From assembly GCF_000222485.1 (NCBI RefSeq), contig NC_015914.1, positions 4,260,001 through 4,324,000 on the forward strand: a DNA stretch of 64,000 nucleotides, given 5' to 3'. A program made the position numbers and the translations under genes. The DNA comes from Cyclobacterium marinum DSM 745 (GTDB lineage Bacteria; Bacteroidota; Bacteroidia; Cytophagales; Cyclobacteriaceae). Shown here one piece after another: positions 42,657-51,180 of this stretch. The notes below the pieces were generated by a model. That model saw only the letters and a list, made by a program, of their open reading frames with translations. It did not search any database and was not told the origin of the DNA. Position 1 is the stretch's first letter. Each line of letters starts with the position of its first letter.

Positions 42657-43811
42657 TTAATCCTTTATTTGATATATGGCAAAAACAAAAGAAACTGTTT
42701 CTTGTTGTAGTGACTCAAGCAGGGGATGGTCTGAATTTTCCATCTGTTCAATTGTAATAAATTCATCGGGATAATGGACGCTAATGAGTGTATTATTGGA
42801 TAAATATTTAACATTTAAATAAGGTAATAACCCATCTAAATCATTGGTAGCATTGGAGATGGATTTAGATGTTTTTTTTGTTCTATTATAGAGTAGCGTA
42901 CTTCTGTAATTTTTCTCCCTAAAACAAGTGACCAAATATTTTCCGGATAGGTGTAAATTGGGCATGTGGTATACATAGTCTTGCATGTACTCCAAGTTAT
43001 TTAGAATATTTGAGTCATGTTCCTGAAATATATTTAACTTTAACTTTCTAGAATTCTCAAAATCCAAATACATCTTTTCTTTCAATTCCTTACCTTCAAA
43101 TACGTAGATTGTATCGGAAAAATGCTTTGTAAAGAAAGTTTTGTTGTCTAAGTAGACCAAGATATTCCTGTCGGCAAAAAACGGAATTTTTTCTTCCATA
43201 AATTTAGAGGTAAAAAAAGGATGGACTTTCTGGTTTTCATATGAAAATAATATATTATCGCCATGCTTAGGGTCAGCCGACGAAATGTTTGGAGGAACGT
43301 AAAATATCAACTCGTCCTTTTTGGTAGCTAAGAATTTATATCCACCACTTATTGGTCTGTCTAAATCTTCAACGAAATTTCCATTGAAATCGAATGCCAA
43401 TATTTTTTTGGTAGATAAAATAAGTACTTTCGGGTCTTCATGATGTATGACAAAGTCGTTAATTTGAGTGTACTCCCCCGGTCCTTCCCCAAATGCGTTG
43501 ATACTGCTTAGGAAATTACCCTCCTTGTCAAGGATAATTACTTTGGGATTTTGGTAAAAGTCTCCAATGAATATATTATCTTCAGTTATAATTACTTTAT
43601 CGGCCTGGCCAATGGATGATTCAAGTGGTAATTGGACAGTTATATAATTTACTTTATTAAAAACTTCTGAAAATCTTTCGATATTTTCTTCAGGTATGGG
43701 AATTGCCATATTTTGGGAACCCAAATTATTGTTATTGGATGTATTTGAGCAGGAGCAGAGAAATAAAAAACTAAAGATAATTCCGGGTAATGTTTGAGAG
43801 AAAGAATTCAT
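42657..43811 (-). CDS. Six-bladed beta-propeller lipoprotein (PF17170-like)
   Basis: I use the ATG at 43811 (MNSFSQTLPGIIFSF, lipobox LCSC) rather than 43835, because this leaves an 8-bp gap after peptide gene 3 and gives a clean lipoprotein signal. The protein has about 384 residues with blades such as VIITEDNIFIGDFYQNP, VIILDKEGNFLSSINAFGEG, PGEYTQI and KKILAFDFNGNFVED. This is the typical six-bladed propeller group that often neighbours NVEALA-type peptides. It is clearly different from the two TolB-like propellers. It should be membrane-anchored outside the cytoplasm. Confidence 0.83.
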   Translation of the reverse strand: MNSFSQTLPGIIFSFLFLCSCSNTSNNNNLGSQNMAIPIPEENIERFSEVFNKVNYITVQLPLESSIGQADKVIITEDNIFIGDFYQNPKVIILDKEGNFLSSINAFGEGPGEYTQINDFVIHHEDPKVLILSTKKILAFDFNGNFVEDLDRPISGGYKFLATKKDELIFYVPPNISSADPKHGDNILFSYENQKVHPFFTSKFMEEKIPFFADRNILVYLDNKTFFTKHFSDTIYVFEGKELKEKMYLDFENSRKLKLNIFQEHDSNILNNLEYMQDYVYHMPNLHLSGKYLVTCFREKNYRSTLLYNRTKKTSKSISNATNDLDGLLPYLNVKYLSNNTLISVHYPDEFITIEQMENSDHPLLESLQQETVSFVFAIYQIKD

Positions 43812-43819
43812 TGTTTTTC

Positions 43820-44065
43820 TTAAAAGCCTCCACATGCGAGACTACATGGGTTTTGCATCCAAACTTCGCAGGTAAAAATTCCTTCTTCACGGCATTTTTT
43901 TACTACAAAGGTACAATTGGGATAATAATTTTGGCAGTAGTCGTTCTCTTTATAATAGCCACAACCTCCATCTGCTTCCACATTAAAAGAGTTAAATAGT
44001 CCAACACTCATGGCCACAACCCCTGCGGCCACAGTAGCTTTTTGTAAAGTTATTTTCTTTTTCAT
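43820..44065 (-). CDS. NVEA-type Cys-rich peptide precursor 3
   Basis: This 81-residue product has the same leader as the other two (MKKKITLQKATVAA ... FNSFNVEADGGC). The tail has Cys in GGCGYY, DYCQNYYPNC, VVKKCREEG, FTCEVW, NPCSLACGG, eight Cys in all and the longest of the three. It is the first gene of the minus-strand cluster. Its stop is 8 bp before the propeller start, so the pair is surely co-transcribed. LytTR-type repeats lie at 44148-44175. Confidence 0.86.
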   Translation of the reverse strand: MKKKITLQKATVAAGVVAMSVGLFNSFNVEADGGCGYYKENDYCQNYYPNCTFVVKKCREEGIFTCEVWMQNPCSLACGGF

Positions 44066-44147
44066 GCTATTTTTTGGTTTATGGTTAAAAGATGTATTAA
44101 TTAAACCAATTTAATTTATTTTTAATAAAGAGATAGTTGTATTTATT

Positions 44148-44175
44148 GTGAACTGGCTGCTTTTTCCCGTGAAAG
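44148..44175 (-). promoter_or_regulatory. LytTR-type direct repeat upstream of peptide gene 3
   Basis: Plus-strand GTGAACT (44148) and GTGAAAG (44169) are 21 bp apart with the spacer GGCTGCTTTTTCCC, the same as in copy 1. The near repeat is 83 bp from the start codon, as at the other two peptide genes. Conservation continues through the 5' untranslated region. Confidence 0.65.
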
Positions 44176-44247
44176 GGCATATTTATCTTGTGAATAGCAT
44201 GTTTGAAGACTGTAATGAGAAGAAAATCAGGAATTTGTGGTATAGAG

Positions 44248-44312
44248 ATTGAGTGATGGTGTGATGTGGTGGTGGGGTGATAGTGTGATGTAGTGAATCG
44301 GTGGCTGTGGTG
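44248..44312. repeat. Degenerate GTGATSTRGTG short tandem repeat
   Basis: GAGTGATGGTGTGATGTGG, TGGTGGGGTGATAGTG and TGATGTAGTGAATCGG follow one another. It marks the upstream edge of the peptide cluster. Confidence 0.55.
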
Positions 44313-44523
44313 TGCCATTCTTTTGCCTTTACCTTTTTTAGCACCCGTTAGGAATGAAAATTTGACATCTTGTATAATGGTGAATTATCTTTTTGGGAAT
44401 CTTGACATAAGAAAAAATGATCTTGTAAGCTATCTACTAGAATGTAAAATACGTTTAAAAACACTTATTAAAACCACTATAAAAAAATCACTATATTTAA
44501 AGGAGCTAATTCTACCAAACAGC

Positions 44524-44736
44524 ATGGAAAAATTTGAAGAATTTGAACATCCTATTAAGCGGGCTTTGAACAACATGGATGCCAAAATTTCCTATTTACA
44601 TGATTCAACAGGTCAACTCAAAAACTCCTTTGGAGAATTCCAGGAAGAGATGGATGAGTTTATGCATTTTGTCGGGAATCACGTTTCAGATCATGAACAG
44701 CGTCTCATCCGGATTGAGAAGCACATGGGTATTTAA
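44524..44736 (+). CDS. Small helical protein of unknown function
   Basis: I choose the ATG at 44524 because an AAAGGAG-type ribosome site lies 17 bp upstream (44500-44506) and codons before it look non-coding. The 70-residue product (MEKFEEFEHPIKRALNNMDA to the end LIRIEKHMGI) is acidic and helical, with heptad-like spacing of hydrophobic residues that suggests a short coiled coil. It has no signal or known motif. It is a solitary gene on the + strand between two minus-strand blocks. Confidence 0.6.
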   Translation: MEKFEEFEHPIKRALNNMDAKISYLHDSTGQLKNSFGEFQEEMDEFMHFVGNHVSDHEQRLIRIEKHMGI

Positions 44737-44867
44737 ATAATTGTTTGTTCTTTTTTGACTTGGGTTTTAATTATGGAGGTTTAGCAATATTGATATTAAA
44801 TGAGAATGATTAAGAATTCTAATCTTTTATACCCTCTATTTGTTAACAGGTATCAATTTATTGATGA

Positions 44868-44925
44868 TAAAGTGATCTGGGAATGTAGTGATCTTGTGAT
44901 CTGCGATGGGGTGATGTGGGATTAG
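44868..44925. repeat. Degenerate GTGATSTRGTG short tandem repeat
   Basis: AAGTGATCTGGGAATGTAG, TGATCTTGTGATCTG and GGGGTGATGTGGG are spaced like the units at 42562. It lies between the small helical protein and the kelch gene. The rest of 44737-44992 has no gene. Confidence 0.5.
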
Positions 44926-44992
44926 GTTTAGGAGACTTTAATATTTGGGTTTATGCTTAACTAGGATTTATCTAACAAAAGTAAATTGAGCT

Positions 44993-45997
44993 TTACCAGT
45001 CCTCAGGCAAGTCTAGTGACCAAACGTCATTGACTAGGGGAGGGAGCATGCCTCCGGCAACAAATATTTTATCCTGAAATACAAATGCCGAATGTTCGTG
45101 TCGGCCGGGCCAGCTAATTTCCTGTTTGTATTCAGTCCAGTTTATGCCATCCCTGCTGTACCAGACATCTCCCCAGTTTTTGTAAGGGTTGTTGGACCAT
45201 CCTCCCATTACCCAGATACAGTCCCTGTACACGACAGATGAAAACCATATCCGCTTATGCCAGGGGGCAGCTTCGGTTACCTGTTCCCAATTGATGCCGT
45301 CTTCTGTGACCCAAACATCGTTATTTGCATGGTATTCAGGGGTGTAATTGCCTCCGCCGAAAACATACATCTTGCCATTGAGCACAGCGGACTGATGGTA
45401 AGCTCTTGGAGACCAGCCGGCATCGGCAGTGGCCAATTCCCAATCCTTACCATTTTCGGAAACCCAAACATCGTTTTTAAGGCTTTTTTCATCCCCAAAA
45501 TAGTAATTCTCTACACCACCCATTAACCATAGCTTGCCTTTGAATTCCACTATGGTTGATGCAATTCTAGCTGTCCAGGAAGCTGCCTTCTTTTCCAATT
45601 TCCAGTCTGCTCCATTTGTGGAGGACCAGATGCTATTGCTGGCAGAATGTCCTTCCAGTCGGCCATTGTACCAACCACCTGTAATCCACATTTTGTCCTT
45701 AAAAACAAAAGTCATGGGCAGGTCACTGTGGATCCATGGCGCATTGGATGCTACTTTGTTCCAGTCCTTTCCATTGGCAGAGGACCACACATCTCTTGGT
45801 GGCGCGTGATGGGAGTCAAACCAGCCACCTAAAATCCAGAGTTTGTCTTTGTAAACCAGTTCTCCTTGTGAATCCCTGGCCTGCCAGTCCGCCTTTTCGC
45901 TCACCTGTTCCCAATTGGGCAAAAGGTTTTGGGCCTTCAGGTCATTTACCAAAAGACTAAAAAAAAGTAAAGGGAGGAGGAAATTTCTTTTGTTCAT
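44993..45997 (-). CDS. Secreted kelch-type beta-propeller protein
   Basis: I use the ATG at 45997 (MNKRNFLLPLLFF, signal peptide cleaving near LKAQ); an ATG 7 codons earlier is the alternative. About 334 residues carry six blades of the kelch kind, with the repeated pattern KDKLWILGGW, DVWSS(A/T)NGKDW and WVSENGKDWEL. The shape resembles the sialic-acid epimerase (NanM-like) group, but the catalytic residues cannot be checked by eye. It follows the ThuA-like gene with no gap, so both are one operon. Confidence 0.82.
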   Translation of the reverse strand: MNKRNFLLPLLFFSLLVNDLKAQNLLPNWEQVSEKADWQARDSQGELVYKDKLWILGGWFDSHHAPPRDVWSSANGKDWNKVASNAPWIHSDLPMTFVFKDKMWITGGWYNGRLEGHSASNSIWSSTNGADWKLEKKAASWTARIASTIVEFKGKLWLMGGVENYYFGDEKSLKNDVWVSENGKDWELATADAGWSPRAYHQSAVLNGKMYVFGGGNYTPEYHANNDVWVTEDGINWEQVTEAAPWHKRIWFSSVVYRDCIWVMGGWSNNPYKNWGDVWYSRDGINWTEYKQEISWPGRHEHSAFVFQDKIFVAGGMLPPLVNDVWSLDLPEDW

Positions 45998-46018
45998 TTT
46001 AGGAAGCATATTACTCAT

Positions 46019-46828
46019 TTACTCTTTTTCCAAAGCCCAATGAATACTATTGATCAACAATTGAATAAAGGGCGCTTGTTTGAAATCCGTAGGATAGCCC
46101 AATGAGGTGTAAAAAACCTTTCCACCATAAGCTGTGGTTCTTGTCCATGCAATGGGTTCGATGTCGGATTTTCCTCTTGGCTTACCATTGAGTAAAATTA
46201 CCGCATTTGGGTCAATGATTGGCTTTACTTTATATACCTGACCCTTGCTCTTCCAGTTTTTTAAGTCTATGTCGGCTAGAATTGGATGGCCTTCTGTATT
46301 GGGGAAAGCAGTCACAATTGTCCCTAATTTCTCAGGGAAATAACCATTGTTTTCACAACCCAATATGTCCGGTACAAAACCCCACCAACCCTCGAAACCG
46401 GGCTCCACTTCATCTCTAACCGAAAACCCGTGATTGGCTGTTCGCAAACCCACCATTGGTTTGCCTGACCTCAGATAATTTTTGAGGCTTGTCATTTGGT
46501 CAAAAGGCAGGGCCAGTCTTCTGCAAAAGACAACCAATAGGTCCGCCTCTTCTAGTACCTCAAGATTAGGAAAGCGGTAGGCACCATGTGTACCCTCACC
46601 TTTCAGCACGGTTATTTTTAAGTCTTCATATTTTTCATCTAACATCTCCGCAAAAGGAGGGACGGTAAGGTGGGCTTCATAGTTTAAAGGATCCTCACTG
46701 ATTAGAAACACCACATGTTTTGATTCCTTAGGTTTATTGGCGCCTAAGGTTGTTGCAAAGATAGTTACAGGTAAGCCTAGAGCACAACAAATTAAAAACG
46801 CGACCAAAAGGTATTTGTGATTTTTCAT
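46019..46828 (-). CDS. Secreted ThuA-like domain protein
   Basis: This 269-residue protein has a signal peptide (about residues 1-26). The class-I-amidotransferase-like fold of ThuA is seen in VVFLISEDPLNYEAHLTVPP, LEEADLLVVFCRRLALP, GKPMVGLRTANHGFSV and TTAYGGKVFYTSLGYPTDF. Proteins of this kind occur in sugar-degradation loci of Bacteroidota and Planctomycetota. The exact reaction is unknown. It is the first gene of a two-gene unit with the kelch protein. Confidence 0.83.
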   Translation of the reverse strand: MKNHKYLLVAFLICCALGLPVTIFATTLGANKPKESKHVVFLISEDPLNYEAHLTVPPFAEMLDEKYEDLKITVLKGEGTHGAYRFPNLEVLEEADLLVVFCRRLALPFDQMTSLKNYLRSGKPMVGLRTANHGFSVRDEVEPGFEGWWGFVPDILGCENNGYFPEKLGTIVTAFPNTEGHPILADIDLKNWKSKGQVYKVKPIIDPNAVILLNGKPRGKSDIEPIAWTRTTAYGGKVFYTSLGYPTDFKQAPFIQLLINSIHWALEKE

Positions 46829-47040
46829 TAGTTGGGTATATAGGTAAGAGAAAGCGTGTTTGAATTTAAAATAGTGAAATAGACAAATTTAAATTTTGCA
46901 CGGTTACGTTACCTAAATATGGTTTAAATTTTTTAAGTATTGAAATATTATCTTATAAAATATGGAGTAAGTAATGGATTTAAACGGAGCCTAAGGGAGT
47001 TGAAGGGGTAAGAGTTAACCCTTCAAGGTAGAAAAAATAC

Positions 47041-48990
47041 GAATAATGCCGTAGCATATTTTTTTCCAATTATGGTAACTTTTACACTATACTATCGCAA
47101 GAAGCGCGGGGGCATGCCAGAGAACGAGGCAGCGTTGGGCCATGCGGGGAGGAGTTTTCTTATGGCTTGATTTTTCTTTGCTTCGTTTCTTTTCATCTAA
47201 GGAAAAGAAATGAAGAGGTCAAAAGATTCTTTGCTGAGGAAAATTAAAATTTTAACCTCTCAATTATGCTAAGCCAAATACCAGATCATCACGTCACTCC
47301 CCACCCTAAGGATTCAGCTTCGCTCATCCACCGGGTTAAATTGTGGTTATTTACTTTGATACGTCTAACATACCTTCTTTCTTACAATGGGACTGCCTGT
47401 ATTTCTTCTAAATTTCAAACGAAGCCTACTGGACAGGAAAAAATGCCAATAATGGCATACCATGTTTTTTCCAATTATGGTAACTTTTACACTATGTTAT
47501 CACAAGAAGAGCGGGGGCATGCTAGAGAACGAGGCAGCGTTGGGCCATGTGGGGAGGAGTTTTCTGCTGGCTTGATTTTTCTTTGCTTCGTTTCTTTTCA
47601 TCTAAGGAAAAGAAATGAAGAGGATAAAAGATTCTTTGCTGAGGAAAATTAAAATTTTATCCTCTCTAATGGACTAGGCATAATACTGTATCATCAAACC
47701 ACCCTAAGGCTTCAGCTTCGCTCATCCACCGGGTTAAATTGTGGTTATTTACTTTAATGCGTCTAACATACCTTTTTTCTTACAATGGGACTGCCTGTAT
47801 TTCTTCCAAATTTCAAACAAAACCTACTGGACAGGAGAAAATGCCAATAATGGCATACCATGTTTTTTCCAATTATGGTATCTTTTACACTATGCTATCG
47901 CAAGAAGCGCGGGGACATGCCAGAGAACGAGGCGGCGTCGGGCCATGTGGGGAGGATTTTTCTGCTGGCTTGATTTTTCTTTGCTTCGTTTCTTTTCATC
48001 TAAGGAAAAGAAATGAAGAGGTCAAAAGATTCTTTGCTGAGGAAAATTAAAATTTTAACCTCTCTAATGGGCTAGGCCTAATACTGTATCATCAAATCAC
48101 CCTAAGGCTTCAGCTTCGCTCAGCCTCCAGTTTGAATTGTGGCTATTTACTTTAATGCGTCTAACACACCTACTTCCTTGCAATGGGATTGCCTCTATTT
48201 CTTTCAAGCACAACCTACAAGTCAGGAGAAAATGCCAATAATGCCCTAGCATGTTTTTTCCAATTATGGTAACTTTTACACTATGCTATCGCAAGAAGCG
48301 CGTGGGCATGCCAGAGAACGAGGCGGTGTCGGGCCATGTGGGGAGGAGTTTTCTGCTGGCTTGATTTTTCTTTGCTTCGTTTCTTTTCATCTAAAGAAAA
48401 GAAATGAAGAGGTCAGAAGATTCTTTGCTGAGGAAAATTAAAATTTTAACCTCTCTAATGGACTAGGCATAATACTGTATCATCAAACCACCCTAAGGCT
48501 TAAGCTTCGCTCAGCCACCGGGTTAAATTGTGGCTATTTACTTTAATGCGTCTAACACACCTACTTCCTTGCAATGGGATTGCCTCTATTTCTTTCAAGC
48601 ACAACCTACAAGTCAGGAGAAAATGCCAATAATAACATAGCATGTTTTTTCCAATTATGGTATCTTTTACACTATACTATCGCAAGAAGCGCGGGGGCAT
48701 GCCAGAGAACGAGGCGGCGTTGGGCCATGCGGTGAGGAGTTTTCTGCTGGCTTGATTTTTCTTTGCTTCGTTTCTTTTTATCATGTTTACCCTGTCTTAT
48801 TCAGGGCCTGTCCTGATGCGCAGCGGTCAGGAGAAAAGAAATGAAGAGGTCAAAAGATTCTTTGCTGAGGAAAATTAAAATTTTAACCTCTCTAATGGGC
48901 TAGGCCTAATACTGTATCATTAAATCATCCTAAGGCTTCAGCTTCGCTCAGCCACCGGGGAAGGGGTGATTTCCTTTATTATCTCATCTT
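47041..48990. repeat. Five tandem copies of a structured repeat of about 395 bp (repeat B); no convincing gene in 46829-49313
   Basis: Copies start at about 47041, 47442, 47840, 48229 and 48621 (periods about 390-400). Each has AATGCC.TAG/TGGCAT, TTTTTTCCAATTATGGTA, TTTTACACTAT(A/G)(C/T)TATC, GAACGAGGC(A/G)GCGT, TTGGGCCATG, TTGATTTTTCTTTGCTTCG, TTTCTTTT...AAAAGAAATGAAG, then TTCTTTGCTGAGGAAAATTA. The core from GAGGC to AAATGAA also occurs, inverted, in the repeat at 28954-30600. Short open frames exist in copies 2 and 3 but are broken in the others, so this is non-coding. Copy 5 has an extra 50-bp insert in the hairpin loop. Confidence 0.75.
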
Positions 48991-49013
48991 ATAATTTACT
49001 CGAGAATTTAGGT

Positions 49014-49085
49014 GCTCCAGAGGAGCAATATTTTTGTAGTATATGAAGTCAGTTTCGATTATTAGCTCCAGAGGAGCGGCACCTA
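49014..49085. repeat. GCTCCAGAGGAGC hairpin repeat, two units
   Basis: The palindromic GCTCCAGAGGAGC occurs twice, followed first by AATATTTTTGTAG and then by GGCACCTATTGAT. Short repeats like this are scattered in Bacteroidota genomes. The region 49100-49313 has further pieces (CCCGACTTAGGCCGGGACAA, CCCCCCTTTTTGAAAGGGG) and no gene. Confidence 0.6.
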
Positions 49086-49313
49086 TTGATTTATAACGTT
49101 CAAATTAAGGTGTAGTTCACACCACCCTGAGGCTTCGGCTCCGCTCAGCCACCGGGGAAGGGGGAATTTCCTTCATTTATTTTTTTCGATTAATTAACAA
49201 TTCGTTGAAGAAATCCCTCCCGACTTAGGCCGGGACAAGCTCTTTGCCCCCCTTTTTGAAAGGGGATTTTGATCCGTTCGGGTATAACGTACTAACCTAC
49301 GAAGCCCCAATTC

Positions 49314-50726
49314 CTATTTATAATCTAAACTCATGTTCTTCAGATCATACCCAATATAAAGAGGGCCATAGCCAAAATCATAAGACATGATACCACCAAG
49401 GTTGGGCTCAAATTGATTTTTCATAAACAGACTGTAAATGCCTTGATTAAACGCCTTCATGTCAAAAGTAAACACCACATACAATGTTTGTTCGGTATTT
49501 GCTTCAATTTGAGTTTGCTGGGAGGGTACTTCTCCCAACTTTATTTCTCCCATGTCTTTTGGCTTTACATACATGGTAAAGGGATGTCCTCCTGGCAATA
49601 TTACGCTGGAACGGAAAATAGGTATGCTTACAGGAAAGGCATTTTGATTTTTAAAAATAAAAGGAACAAGGATTTCAAAGCCTCTGGTCTGTGGTCCGGG
49701 TAGCTGATCAGGAAATACGGTATACTTTAGCTGATTATAGGAAGCTTGAAAACTGTCCCATTTTTCTGAAGCATCAGGGAAACCTGCAGGATCCAAGAAA
49801 TTGTCTACAAAGTAATCCGTTGCTTTAAAGCTGTTGGTCCTGTACATTATATTTTTTATCTCTGCCCATTTATTGTTGATATTGGGGTCAAAGGGACTGA
49901 GTAAATTCAATACATGGTCTTCAATTTTCACATTAACGGTTCTGTCCCACTGAGTAATAGTAGGAGCAGGAACAGGGATGGTCAAACTAGTGACGGCATC
50001 AATAAATGGGTTTTTTAGCCCATTCAGTTCTCCATTAATTAATAAATCGCCAAATGGTATCAGGGCTGTTTTGATGGCATTGGGATTGATCAGGTTGCTT
50101 CCTTCACCTAGAAGTCGGATCTCAATGGGTTGGTTTGACTTGCTGATCAGGGGGGGAGCAGGGATTTTTACCTGTGTGCTGTGCTCATAGGAAAAGTCAA
50201 ACTTTCCGATTTTTTTTTGAAGCATTTTTCCCACATAAGGTTTTAGTTCCGAAAACTCCAAATCAAATTCGTCACTAAGGGCAAGCTGAAAATCAGGGAG
50301 CATACTGCTATAATCTGTGAGGTCAAGAGAAATGGCAGTTTTAAATGCGAGGTTGTTGTTTTTCCCTATCAATTGCTTTAGTTGGTTTGAGTTTAGTGAA
50401 AAAGTGTACCTGAGCAAGGAGTTGGATTTTGCAGGTATAAGCACTTCTGCATGGCTTTGGGCCAAACCTATATCTTTGTCATCTACAAATATCCCCATGA
50501 CATGATCTGGTATAGGAAGGTCTTTTTGATAGGGATTGCTGATTTGATAAACCAGATCAAAGTTTACCGAAAAATCAGTTAGTGTGGCTTGACTAAATTT
50601 CACTTCAAAGGATTTTTGTTTGGCTCTTGGCAACATGTCTTCCAAGACCATTAAGTTGGTACTGCAGCTAATCAAAAGGCAAAGGCCAATACAATAGCTG
50701 AGTTGAATCAGTAAATTGTTTTTCAT
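49314..50726 (-). CDS. LEA14-like (WHy-domain) lipoprotein
   Basis: This 470-residue protein has a lipoprotein signal (lipobox LISC). Segments such as FSVNFDLVYQISNPYQKDLP, IPDHVMGIFVDD and LIPAKSNSLLRYTFSLN match the WHy/LEA14 fold, in which a beta sandwich contains xxNPxxxxLPI. A second, similar block follows near residues 340-450 (FIFKNQNAFPVSIPIFRS). The function in Bacteroidota is unknown; an envelope-protecting role is a guess. It is divergent from the phosphoesterase gene at 51181. Confidence 0.72.
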   Translation of the reverse strand: MKNNLLIQLSYCIGLCLLISCSTNLMVLEDMLPRAKQKSFEVKFSQATLTDFSVNFDLVYQISNPYQKDLPIPDHVMGIFVDDKDIGLAQSHAEVLIPAKSNSLLRYTFSLNSNQLKQLIGKNNNLAFKTAISLDLTDYSSMLPDFQLALSDEFDLEFSELKPYVGKMLQKKIGKFDFSYEHSTQVKIPAPPLISKSNQPIEIRLLGEGSNLINPNAIKTALIPFGDLLINGELNGLKNPFIDAVTSLTIPVPAPTITQWDRTVNVKIEDHVLNLLSPFDPNINNKWAEIKNIMYRTNSFKATDYFVDNFLDPAGFPDASEKWDSFQASYNQLKYTVFPDQLPGPQTRGFEILVPFIFKNQNAFPVSIPIFRSSVILPGGHPFTMYVKPKDMGEIKLGEVPSQQTQIEANTEQTLYVVFTFDMKAFNQGIYSLFMKNQFEPNLGGIMSYDFGYGPLYIGYDLKNMSLDYK

Positions 50727-51180
50727 GTGGTAGAGGGTTTTATTGCTTTAATTTACGATCAATCAAAATTAAATTGAATATTTATTACTAATAATAAATT
50801 ATAGTGATTGATTTTTTTTGCTTTTCGTAACAAAGTGTTGAATACTTTTACATTAATATGATCAATTAATAAGGTATAGGTTAAGTTTAAATGCACCTTT
50901 TTATAATTTATTATTTAAACTTTTTAAGGGATTTAGAGCGATAAAGCAACTTATTTTCCCGAAGGATAAACTTACAACTGGGGCAGTTGAATAACTTTAG
51001 ACAAAATGAAAAGGAATTGACTAAAAATAGATGCTACTTTTTCAAAATTGTCAAAAATCCTATGACTTTGGTTTGTGTTGGATTATATTGAAACTTATTT
51101 AACAAATTTTTATAGACCACAGGAAATAGCAACAGCCTACAAAAATAAATAATTGACCCCAAATTAGCTTTAATACAATT
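50727..51180. other. Divergent intergenic region without a gene
   Basis: This 454-bp AT-rich gap separates the minus-strand lipoprotein from the + strand phosphoesterase. It should hold the promoters of both. One candidate Bacteroidota-like element is TTTTTTG near 50813 followed by TACTTTTA after about 22 nt, but this is weak. No repeat or ORF stands out. Confidence 0.4.

Noticed and set aside
44293..44523. N-terminal extension of the small helical protein from 44293
   Set aside because: The extension reads through a low-complexity repeat and has no good ribosome site, while 44524 has one.
47266..48050. Two similar open frames in repeat B that would give related proteins (YHVFSNYG, RKRNEE)
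   Set aside because: They are the same repeat unit read twice; copies 1, 4 and 5 break the frame, and no ribosome site or signal is seen.
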